Assembly (NCBI GenBank): GCA_947176045.1
Contig: CAMWPF010000062.1
Span: 1-7,650 of the forward strand
DNA: 7,650 nt
Direction of reading: 5' to 3'
Source of the DNA: an uncultured Treponema sp.
Lineage (GTDB): Bacteria; Spirochaetota; Spirochaetia; Treponematales; Treponemataceae
Each line of letters starts with the position of its first letter. The first letter of the stretch is position 1. The translations under genes and the position numbers were made by a program. Below, in pieces: positions 1 to 5,362 of this stretch. The notes beneath the pieces are model-generated. The model searched no databases, was not told the DNA's origin, and saw only the letters and a program-made list of their open reading frames with translations.

Positions 1-993
1 GTCAGGGTACAGCGTCCCCTGCGCCAGAAGCCATTCCGACTCGTCCAGATTCTGGCGCGCGACGACCGCATTCCGCACGGCGATGAACGTCTCGCCGACC
101 GCCATGCGCTTCTGCTGCGGATCCGTCAGCCCCGCAACCGCGTCCAAGAACGCCTGCGACGCGTCCTCCACAATGAAATTCTGGAATCCGAACTTCCGGT
201 AGGCGGCGGCGACGGCGGCGCTCTCATCCTTGCGCATGAATCCGTTGTCGATATGGAGTCCCAGCACGCGCTCCTGTCCGAGCGCCTTGTTCAGCAGCGC
301 GAACGTAATGGTGCTGTCCACGCCGCCGCTCAAAAACAGCAGCACCTTCCTGCCCGCCGCCTGCCGCCTGACTTCCTCCAAAATGGCGTTCAGAACGGCG
401 TCCTGATCCCAGTTCTTTTCCATGCCGCAGAAGCGCGCGAAGTTCGCAAAAATCGTGTCGCCGCACGGCGTGTCCTTGACCTCGCAGTGGAATTGCAGAG
501 AGAAGCGCTTCTTGGAAAGGTTTTGGAGCGCGGCGTAGCGGCAGTCCTTGGTGGAGCCGACTGTCTCGAATCCGTCTCCGGGAACAACGACCTCGTCCTG
601 ATGGCTCATCCATACCTGCTGCGGCGACGGAACGCCCTCGAACAGCGGGCAGCGCGCCGCGCCGTCCAAATGCAGCTCCGCAAAGCCGAATTCGCCTGTC
701 GCGGCCTTTTCCGCCCGTCCGTTATAGCCGGCGTTGACGACGTAATGCCCGTAGCACAGCCCGAGGATCGGAACATCCAGCGCTAAAATATCCTGATTGA
801 ATTCCGGGACGCTGGCGTCATAGATGCTGGCGGGACCGCCGGAGAATACGACGCCCCTTGCATCGGCAAAGTCCGAAACCGGCGCGGACGGCAGGGCGAT
901 TTCCGAATAATATCCAAGCATGCGGAAGCGCTTCGCAATCAGATGCGCGTACTGGCTTCCAAAATCAAGAACGACAATCTTTGAACGGCTCAT
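1..993 (-). CDS. guaA: GMP synthase (glutamine-hydrolysing), N-terminal 331 residues; C-terminus beyond the left edge
   Basis: Converts XMP to GMP using ATP and an ammonia released from glutamine; last step of the GMP branch of purine synthesis, cytosolic. The visible part has the class I glutamine amidotransferase domain (about residues 5-190). Its Cys nucleophile is C80 in GLCYGHY and its His/Glu pair is H169/E171 in QFHCEV. The ATP-pyrophosphatase domain follows, with the P-loop FLSGGVDST near 220-228, then HIDNGFMRKDES (247-258) and AQGTLYPD at the edge. The frame is open to base 1, so the rest of the synthase and the dimerisation domain lie outside. Two in-frame ATGs occur at 999 and 993 (ATGCGCATG). 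I chose 993 because the predicted transcription start falls on or next to it. Oddities: the usual GMQ/GHQ after the nucleophile is GHY, and the usual PEV is CEV. Family identity is certain; the exact start is less so. Confidence 0.97.
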   Translation of the reverse strand, partial: MSRSKIVVLDFGSQYAHLIAKRFRMLGYYSEIALPSAPVSDFADARGVVFSGGPASIYDASVPEFNQDILALDVPILGLCYGHYVVNAGYNGRAEKAATGEFGFAELHLDGAARCPLFEGVPSPQQVWMSHQDEVVVPGDGFETVGSTKDCRYAALQNLSKKRFSLQFHCEVKDTPCGDTIFANFARFCGMEKNWDQDAVLNAILEEVRRQAAGRKVLLFLSGGVDSTITFALLNKALGQERVLGLHIDNGFMRKDESAAVAAAYRKFGFQNFIVEDASQAFLDAVAGLTDPQQKRMAVGETFIAVRNAVVARQNLDESEWLLAQGTLYPD

Positions 994-999
994 GCGCAT

Positions 1000-1028
1000 A
1001 TAATAGCAGATTGCCGCCGTTCAGTCTA
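1000..1028 (-). promoter_or_regulatory. Predicted guaA promoter, leaderless type
   Basis: Reading the minus strand, -35 TAGACT (1023-1028), 17-bp spacer, then an extended -10 TGC-TATTAT (hexamer 1000-1005). The -10 ends 6 nt before the ATG at 993, so the expected start of transcription coincides with that ATG. No Shine-Dalgarno precedes it. The motif match is seen in the sequence; promoter activity is inferred. Confidence 0.55.
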
Positions 1029-1036
1029 TTGAACGG
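1017..1036. promoter_or_regulatory. Inverted repeat over the guaA -35 (candidate operator)
   Basis: Perfect 7-bp inverted repeat CCGTTCA-N6-TGAACGG whose centre coincides with the guaA -35 hexamer (1023-1028). A second TGAAC copy follows at 1039-1043, four bases after the first, giving a third half-site. As RNA it could form a small hairpin at the end of the DUF4954 transcript, but no T-tract follows on either strand, so a terminator role is weakly supported. Its placement fits a repressor site better. Confidence 0.4.
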
Positions 1037-1077
1037 GCTGAACAGATCCGGCGCAGGCGGGACGGACGGCGGACGCG

Positions 1078-3297
1078 TCAGGAATTCCGCCTGCCTGAAA
1101 TCCCGCCCAAAAGGGCTTCCAGCCTGCGGTTGAACGCCTCCGTGTCCGTCCGGAGCGTCCGCAGGAAGTCGTTTCCGTCCACGCTGCCGAGGACGGCCTC
1201 CATTTCCGCAGAATTCCGGTACGTCATGCGGCGGAAGCGGTTCGTAAAGTCCTTCTCGCGCGAAGAAACCGACGACGCGTACATATCGCCGGAAAACGAC
1301 ATCACGTCGTCCAGCAGCTCCGCCCACACGCCGCTCCCGAACGACGGCGCCGGCCGTTCATACAGATATTCAAGCAGCCAGACGGCATACGCCGCCTTGT
1401 CGTCGCCGTACTCCGTCCAGCAGCGGTCGTAAAAGTCATGGACGCCCTGCCATGAACTGATTCCGCCGGACTTCAGCGCATCGAACAGCGCGTCCACCTT
1501 CTTCTGAGGGACAATCTGCCCGCCGAGGTTCTGCCATTCCGCAAACAGCGGCAGGGCGCGGATTTTCGAAACAACCTCAGCCGTCAGCGCCGGATGACCG
1601 TGCGCATCGCAGTAGCCGGCGATCGCGTCGGCGGCAAAGTACTTGAGGATCAGCCGGTACATCCGGTAGGCCTGCGCCGGCTTGCAGATCAGCGCGCCGT
1701 ACCGCCGCTGGCAGAGCGCGTCGTCCAAAACAAAGTCGTCGGCATCGGCGTCCAGAAGCAGCGCCCGGGCGCGCGGAAGCCGCTCCGCCTCCGAATCCGC
1801 ATCGTCCCAGCGCGGCGCGCGCAGGGCGGAGCCGTCCGTCCCGTCCGCATCAGGAGAAAGCGTTTCCGCGGCAAGCGCCTCAAGGCGCTCCATGGCGAAT
1901 ACAATCTCCTGCATCGTGTCGGGCGCGAACGGATTCATCTCAATTTTCTGCACCTTCACGGCTCGGCGGTCGCGCTGCTGGAATTTGTACTTGTTCCGCA
2001 CGACGGCGAACATATCATACAAAAACCACCACGCCGGAACGATGTGGATCGGCGCGTCCGGGGACTTTCCCGGCGAAACCAGAGCGAACGGATACGGAAT
2101 GTCAAGCTCATAATGGTAGGAGCCTTTCGCAGTCAGCACGAACGACGCGAACCGGCAGTTGTGCTTGAAGTCGCTGCACAGCCCCGGCCAGAAGCCGCGC
2201 CCGGCAAGGATTTCGCCGTCGGGACTGCGGGAATTGTGGTTGCTTCCGATTGTGGAGCCGGCGGCGATGTTCGACTGCCCGAGAATAGTCGTCGCAATCA
2301 GAAACGACGAATTGTGGTGCTGCTCGTGGAACGGAAAGATCAGGTTGTTCAAAAGCTCGCAGCAGGAAACGGTGGAATTGTCGCCGAGGATGGAATTGAT
2401 GAGGCGCGCGCCGTACTTGAGCTGGCAGTTGCGCCCGATGACGAACCGAACGCCCACCGCCTGGTAAAAGACGCGGCTGCCGCAGCCCATGATGCCGTTC
2501 ACCAGCTCCACTCCCTCGCCGATCTGGCTCACCTCGTCTTCGGAGGACAGGATCGTAACGTTCTTCAGCTTGAACGCGCCCTTGATGTATGCGCAGGCGC
2601 CGATCTTCGCATCCTTGATGAGCGTCGTGTTCTTGATGATGGCGTCGTCGCCGACCGTTCCGAACGTATCCAGCCTTCCCGAATCGCAGGCCTCCGTCAG
2701 CTGCTGGAAGCGCGCCATCAGCTCGGCGTCCCCGCGGCAGCGCGACCACAGCCACGCGTCCGCCGGAAGCATCGACTCGAACGGAAGCACGGCGCGGCGG
2801 CCGTTCTCGTTCCCGACGGCGATGGAAATCCGGTTCTCTTCCGGCTCCCCTTCCTTGAGGACGCCGTTTCCGAATTTAGAGTGGTTCGTGCAGCTCATCT
2901 CCTGGACGTTGAACAGCATGACGCGGCTGCCGAGCCGGTAGTTCTCCAAATAGCTGACGTTGCGGATCACGTTGTCGTCGCCGGTGGCCACATTTGAAAG
3001 CGTGGAATTGTAAATTCCAGTGCGGAGCGTCAGGTCGTGGTACTTCAGCTGCGCCGCGCACAGCCTGCCGAGGACGACGAAGCCGGAAAACGACGAATTC
3101 TGGACGAGCGTCGGATCGAATCCGAATTCCGAATCATCGACATAGACGTTGCGCCACGTAGGGTCGGAGCTGGAATTCAAGTTGTCCGCAAGCACCGAAA
3201 TTTCAGCGGGCGACAGCCGGCGCTTTCCGGCAAGCAGCTCCGGCGGGACGGCGGCGGCATCATCTTTTGCTTTGTCAAGAAATGTCAGGCTCGGCAT
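1078..3297 (-). CDS. DUF4954-family left-handed beta-helix protein, 739 residues
   Basis: Function unknown. The N-terminus has the family's LSPAEISVL segment (28-36) and FSGFVVLG (70-77). Hexapeptide-type beta-helix turns follow (about 70-170 and 210-400), for example GDDNVIRNV, IGACAYIKG, IGRNCQL and ILGDNSTV. A short helical insert (about 176-206) interrupts them, as in Bacteroidetes DUF4954 proteins I recall. Residues 324-405 are rich in His, Asn and aromatics (HEQHHNS, GSNHNSRSPDG, FKHNCRF, SYHYELDIPYPF), the likeliest ligand-binding surface. After WWFLYDMF (423-430) a mostly helical C-terminal region runs to 739, with an acidic linker at about 480-525. Such beta helices are typical of sugar-nucleotide and acyl transferases and carbonic anhydrases, but I see no catalytic signature of those. 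It is cytosolic by appearance (no signal peptide). ATG 3297 is chosen because a near-consensus promoter ends 8 nt upstream. guaA lies 78 bp downstream on the same strand. Family call fairly sure; role not inferred. Confidence 0.86.
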   Translation of the reverse strand: MPSLTFLDKAKDDAAAVPPELLAGKRRLSPAEISVLADNLNSSSDPTWRNVYVDDSEFGFDPTLVQNSSFSGFVVLGRLCAAQLKYHDLTLRTGIYNSTLSNVATGDDNVIRNVSYLENYRLGSRVMLFNVQEMSCTNHSKFGNGVLKEGEPEENRISIAVGNENGRRAVLPFESMLPADAWLWSRCRGDAELMARFQQLTEACDSGRLDTFGTVGDDAIIKNTTLIKDAKIGACAYIKGAFKLKNVTILSSEDEVSQIGEGVELVNGIMGCGSRVFYQAVGVRFVIGRNCQLKYGARLINSILGDNSTVSCCELLNNLIFPFHEQHHNSSFLIATTILGQSNIAAGSTIGSNHNSRSPDGEILAGRGFWPGLCSDFKHNCRFASFVLTAKGSYHYELDIPYPFALVSPGKSPDAPIHIVPAWWFLYDMFAVVRNKYKFQQRDRRAVKVQKIEMNPFAPDTMQEIVFAMERLEALAAETLSPDADGTDGSALRAPRWDDADSEAERLPRARALLLDADADDFVLDDALCQRRYGALICKPAQAYRMYRLILKYFAADAIAGYCDAHGHPALTAEVVSKIRALPLFAEWQNLGGQIVPQKKVDALFDALKSGGISSWQGVHDFYDRCWTEYGDDKAAYAVWLLEYLYERPAPSFGSGVWAELLDDVMSFSGDMYASSVSSREKDFTNRFRRMTYRNSAEMEAVLGSVDGNDFLRTLRTDTEAFNRRLEALLGGISGRRNS

Positions 3298-3305
3298 AAA
3301 ACAAA

Positions 3306-3334
3306 ATTGTACCTGCGCGGCCTCATTTTGTCAA
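3306..3334 (-). promoter_or_regulatory. Predicted DUF4954-gene promoter, leaderless type
   Basis: On the minus strand: perfect -35 TTGACA (3329-3334), 17-bp spacer, -10 TACAAT (3306-3311, 5 of 6). Only 8 nt (TTTGTTTT) separate the -10 from the ATG at 3297, and there is no Shine-Dalgarno, so the expected mRNA has a leader of about 0-2 nt. It is the best promoter in the window and fixes the start of the gene. Confidence 0.72.
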
Positions 3335-3358
3335 ACTGAAAGCGCGCCGGACGGACGG

Positions 3359-3387
3359 TTGTACAGCGGGGGCTTTTCAGCTATGAT
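3359..3387 (+). promoter_or_regulatory. Predicted promoter of the BI-1-like gene
   Basis: -10 TATGAT (3382-3387, 5 of 6) with TTGTAC 17 bp upstream (3359-3364), or TGTACA at 16 bp. The -35 is weak. The expected transcription start is near 3394, giving a leader of about 23 nt that carries the GGAGG site. It is arranged back to back with the DUF4954 promoter inside 119 bp, so one regulator could act on both. Confidence 0.45.
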
Positions 3388-3418
3388 GAAGCAATCTTTC
3401 TTACGGAGGCTTCATCAT
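3383..3418 (+). promoter_or_regulatory. 10-bp inverted repeat enclosing the Shine-Dalgarno and start codon of the BI-1-like gene
   Basis: ATGATGAAGC (3383-3392) is the perfect reverse complement of GCTTCATCAT (3409-3418), with a 16-nt interval. The interval contains the start of the GGAGG Shine-Dalgarno (3405-3409), and the right arm takes in the first two bases of the ATG at 3417. If both arms are transcribed, the hairpin would occlude the start codon. If transcription begins near 3394, the left arm is only DNA (overlapping the -10), and the repeat would be an operator-like site. Confidence 0.5.
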
Positions 3419-4118
3419 GGCTGATCCAACTGTCTCTTCCGGCGAATTTTCAGAAGTCCGGGCAAAAAACACGTTCCTTGCGCGCGTCTACGGCTGGATG
3501 ACGCTCGCGCTCGTCATCAGCGCGGCGTCCGCCGCATTCACAGCGGGCAATCCGGCGCTCTTGAAATTGATCTTCGGAAGCCGGTTCGGATTCTTAATCC
3601 TCGCCGCCGCGGAAATCGCGCTCGTATGGTGGCTGTCCGCGTCAATCCGCAAGATCAGCACGGCGGGAGCGTCCGCCGCATTCGTCATCTACTCCGTCCT
3701 GAACGGAATGACGCTTTCGTCCATCTTCTTCGTCTACGCCGGAGCGTCGATCTTCAAAATATTCGCCATCAGCGCGGCGATGTTCGCGGCCATGGCGGCC
3801 TACGGCACAGCCACCAAGTCGAACATCCGTTCCGCGGGGCGCTACCTTTCGATGGCGCTCATCGGACTCATCATCGCGTCGCTCGTCAACCTGCTCCTCC
3901 GCTCGCCGGCGCTCGACTGGATCCTTTCGATCGTCACCGTCGTCCTGTTCACGGGGCTTACCGCATACGACGCGAACAAGATGCTCGCCGTCAGCGAGCA
4001 CGCCTCCGACAACGACGTGTTCAAGAAGGCGTCCATCATCGGCGCGCTGGAACTGTACCTGGACTTCATCAACATCTTCCTCGCGATGCTCCGGCTGTTC
4101 GGACGCGCGCGCGACTGA
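3417..4118 (+). CDS. Bax inhibitor-1/YccA-family integral membrane protein, 233 residues
   Basis: Seven-helix inner-membrane protein of the TMBIM/YetJ type. Members studied elsewhere leak calcium in a pH-dependent way or interact with membrane protease FtsH; which applies here is unknown. After a short cytosolic N-terminus, hydrophobic segments fall at about 25-43, 55-73, 84-107, 112-130, 144-162, 168-186 and 205-227. Family landmarks are NGMTLSSIFFVY (96-107), LFTGLTAYDANK (177-188) and LELYLDFINIFLAMLRLFG (211-229). The two Asp residues in the last two helices (D185 and D216) match the pair that forms the pH-sensing latch in Bacillus YetJ. Length is normal. ATG 3417 has a strong GGAGG 7 nt upstream. 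It is divergent from the DUF4954 gene and convergent with the EIIA gene. Confidence 0.95.
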   Translation: MADPTVSSGEFSEVRAKNTFLARVYGWMTLALVISAASAAFTAGNPALLKLIFGSRFGFLILAAAEIALVWWLSASIRKISTAGASAAFVIYSVLNGMTLSSIFFVYAGASIFKIFAISAAMFAAMAAYGTATKSNIRSAGRYLSMALIGLIIASLVNLLLRSPALDWILSIVTVVLFTGLTAYDANKMLAVSEHASDNDVFKKASIIGALELYLDFINIFLAMLRLFGRARD

Positions 4119-4129
4119 CTTCCCCGCAA

Positions 4130-4172
4130 GCCGTCCTGCCGCCGCAAAGGCCAGCGGCGGACGCAGGACGGC
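4130..4172. terminator. Large hairpin between convergent genes, probable shared terminator without a U-tract
   Basis: Outer stem GCCGTCCTG/CAGGACGGC (4130-4138 with 4164-4172) and inner stem CCGCCGC/GCGGCGG (4139-4145 with 4154-4160), with a 3-nt bulge (4161-4163) and an 8-nt loop. It lies 11 bp past the stop of the BI-1-like gene and 12 bp past that of the EIIA gene, so it can serve both. Neither side has a T-run, so it may act as a pause site or 3'-end stabiliser instead of a classic intrinsic terminator. Confidence 0.6.
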
Positions 4173-4184
4173 ATCGGACGGCGC

Positions 4185-4664
4185 TCACTGCACGGCGCTG
4201 CGACGGCCGGATGCGTCCAGCGCGCTGGAAATCCAGCCGTGCAGCTCGCCCGCGTCCGCCGCGCCGAGCAGCTTCTGTTCGACGCGCCTGTCCGAAAGCA
4301 GCTCGATGAGCCGCGCAATCTTCTGCAAACAATGAGCCGTATTCTCCGGCCACGCGACCATCGCATAAATCTGGCGGTTCTGCGAAATGCCCACGGCGGC
4401 GCACAGCTGCGAAACGCCGGAAGTCTGCGTATGCGGAATGTCGAGCAGCTCGGTGATGGACGTGCTGCCCGCATCCTTCCGACGGGAGATGTCGGCGAGC
4501 AGCTGCCGCCGGTCCGTCACGCGGCCTGAATTTTCAAGAAGCGCGGCAAGCTCCTCGTAAATCTGCTCTTCCGACCCGCCGCACAGCGACGGGGAAACCG
4601 AATGTATGGAAATCCAGTCCGAATCAAAACGGACCGGCGCGACGTTGTTTTCGTTCATATTCAT
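4185..4664 (-). CDS. PTS EIIA-type (fructose/mannitol/PtsN-like) protein, 159 residues
   Basis: Cytosolic phosphocarrier fold related to PTS EIIA domains of the fructose/mannitol class. The N-terminal helix EEQIYEELAALLENSGRVTD (32-51) matches the family opening. DAGSTSITELLDIPHTQTSG (64-83) is the active-site region, with H78 at the expected phospho-acceptor position. AWPENTAHCLQKIARLIELL (104-123) carries the second conserved His (H111), and RVEQKLLGAADAGEL follows. The usual GIGNGVAIPH loop is replaced by SITELLDIPH. No EI, HPr, EIIB or EIIC gene is visible nearby, so a regulatory PtsN-like role is more likely than sugar transport (inference). ATGs lie at 4664 and 4658; 4664 is used, with a weak AGGA (4676-4679) 11 nt upstream. 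No convincing promoter seen. The 168-bp upstream gap holds the terminator of the small exported protein's gene and otherwise only imperfect GC-rich stems. Confidence 0.82.
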   Translation of the reverse strand: MNMNENNVAPVRFDSDWISIHSVSPSLCGGSEEQIYEELAALLENSGRVTDRRQLLADISRRKDAGSTSITELLDIPHTQTSGVSQLCAAVGISQNRQIYAMVAWPENTAHCLQKIARLIELLSDRRVEQKLLGAADAGELHGWISSALDASGRRSAVQ

Positions 4665-4752
4665 AAATAAAGAAATCCTGCAAAACTGCTATGGAATGAA
4701 GCCGGCGCGGCGGACGGCGCGCAAAGCGGAAGCCCCGCACTGCCCGGCCTTC

Positions 4753-4781
4753 AAAAAAAATCCGCGGACACAATCCTGCGG
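4753..4781 (-). terminator. Rho-independent terminator after the small exported protein gene
   Basis: On the minus strand: stem CCGC-(A)-GGA pairing with TCC-GCGG (4774-4781 with 4762-4768, one bulged A), 5-nt loop, then A and a run of eight T (4753-4760). It starts about 50 bp after the stop codon at 4833 and separates that gene from the EIIA gene downstream. The stem is short, but the T-run is the best in the window. Confidence 0.78.
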
Positions 4782-4832
4782 AAGCCGAAACTGTCCAACA
4801 CGAAGGGAAGATGCGCGGCAGCGCTGAAGAAT

Positions 4833-5180
4833 CTAGTTGAACGTCTGCAGCGCCATGACTGCAAACAAAAATTTGTTCTCGCAGAACGCACGGCGCCGCT
4901 GGCGGGCGCAGAAGCCGGACTGGTACGGGTTTCCCGGAACCGCGTCCCACATTCCGAAGAATATATCCTGCTGGACGGCGCCGCTAGAATCATCGAAGCC
5001 GCCGCACAGGACGACGCCGGAAACAGGAACGGACACAGCGGAAAGCAGCGACTCGCCGCGCTCATAGCGGACGACGCCGACTGCATTGTGCACGGCGGCG
5101 CGCGCGACGGAAACAGGCATGTGCGCGAAGAGGACGAGCATGACCAAAGCGAAGGCGCTTTTGAAACGTTCCTTTTTCAT
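4833..5180 (-). CDS. Small exported protein of unknown function, 115 residues
   Basis: Not recognised. The N-terminus is a textbook signal peptide: basic MKKERFK, hydrophobic core from 8 to 25, then SVARA-AV with probable signal peptidase I cleavage after A28. The mature part would be about 87 residues. It contains C59 in VLCGGFDDSS plus two later cysteines (GFCARQ, FCENK), so one disulfide is possible in the periplasm. There is no lipobox cysteine at the cleavage site, so it is not a lipoprotein. The C-terminal NKFLFAVMALQTF is hydrophobic but short. Evidence that it is real: ATG 5180 lies 8 nt after a perfect TATAAT, the signal peptide is well formed, and a terminator follows about 50 bp after the stop. 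It is divergent from purA. It could also be a decayed remnant of a longer secreted protein; no homologue comes to mind. Confidence 0.62.
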   Translation of the reverse strand: MKKERFKSAFALVMLVLFAHMPVSVARAAVHNAVGVVRYERGESLLSAVSVPVSGVVLCGGFDDSSGAVQQDIFFGMWDAVPGNPYQSGFCARQRRRAFCENKFLFAVMALQTFN

Positions 5181-5188
5181 TGGTTTGC

Positions 5189-5216
5189 ATTATATAACTC
5201 CGAACACAAAAATCAA
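5189..5216 (-). promoter_or_regulatory. Predicted promoter of the small exported protein gene, leaderless type
   Basis: On the minus strand: -35 TTGATT (5211-5216, 4 of 6), 16-bp spacer, perfect -10 TATAAT (5189-5194). The -10 ends 8 nt (GCAAACCA) before the ATG at 5180, leaving room for a leader of about 1-2 nt and no Shine-Dalgarno. Same geometry as the DUF4954 promoter. Confidence 0.68.
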
Positions 5217-5286
5217 TGAGCGCGTTCCGATTTTTTTTATAAAAGCCGCGCTATTTTCCGGGCGGACGCTCAGAAATTTCATGGGA

Positions 5287-5315
5287 TTGCAAGTTGTCGA
5301 CGTTTATGCTATCGT
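5287..5315 (+). promoter_or_regulatory. Predicted purA promoter
   Basis: TTGCAA (5287-5292, 4 of 6), 17-bp spacer, TATCGT (5310-5315, 4 of 6) preceded by the extended -10 TG at 5307-5308. The expected start is near 5322, giving a leader of about 40 nt that carries the 5336-5351 palindrome and the Shine-Dalgarno. Both hexamers are imperfect. Confidence 0.45.
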
Positions 5316-5335
5316 ACTTCCGTTTGAAATTGCGA

Positions 5336-5357
5336 CCCGCACCGGTGCGGGAGGAGA
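5336..5357 (+). promoter_or_regulatory. 16-bp perfect palindrome fused to the purA Shine-Dalgarno
   Basis: CCCGCACCGGTGCGGG (5336-5351) is a perfect palindrome with a central CG step, and its last three G start the purine-rich ribosome site GGGAGGAGA (5349-5357), which ends 5 nt before the purA ATG. It lies in the predicted leader. It may be an operator: LacI-family sites are typically palindromes of this size with a central CG, and E. coli PurR belongs to that family. As RNA it could instead be a 6-bp hairpin with a CCGG loop abutting the ribosome site. Regulator unknown. Confidence 0.5.
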
Positions 5358-5362
5358 TATAC

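Noticed and set aside
1594..2997. 467-residue open frame on the plus strand, antisense to the DUF4954 gene
   Set aside because: It is Arg/Ala/Val-rich with no domain, lies wholly inside a recognised gene, and long antisense frames are expected from G/C-biased third positions.
4698..4752. GC-rich imperfect stems upstream of the EIIA gene as a possible riboswitch
   Set aside because: The pairings (GAAGCCGG with CCGGCCTTC, and short inner stems) are imperfect, no known aptamer consensus is visible, and no promoter for such a leader was found.
5229..5238. T-run (ATTTTTTTTA region) as a plus-strand terminator
   Set aside because: No stable stem precedes it, and no plus-strand gene ends nearby; it lies upstream of the predicted purA promoter in a divergent spacer.
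5294..5362. In-frame upstream ATG extending PurA by 23 residues
   Set aside because: The extension precedes the strong GGAGGAG site, starts upstream of the predicted transcription start, and does not resemble the PurA N-terminus, which normally begins just before VVxGxQWGDEGKGK.
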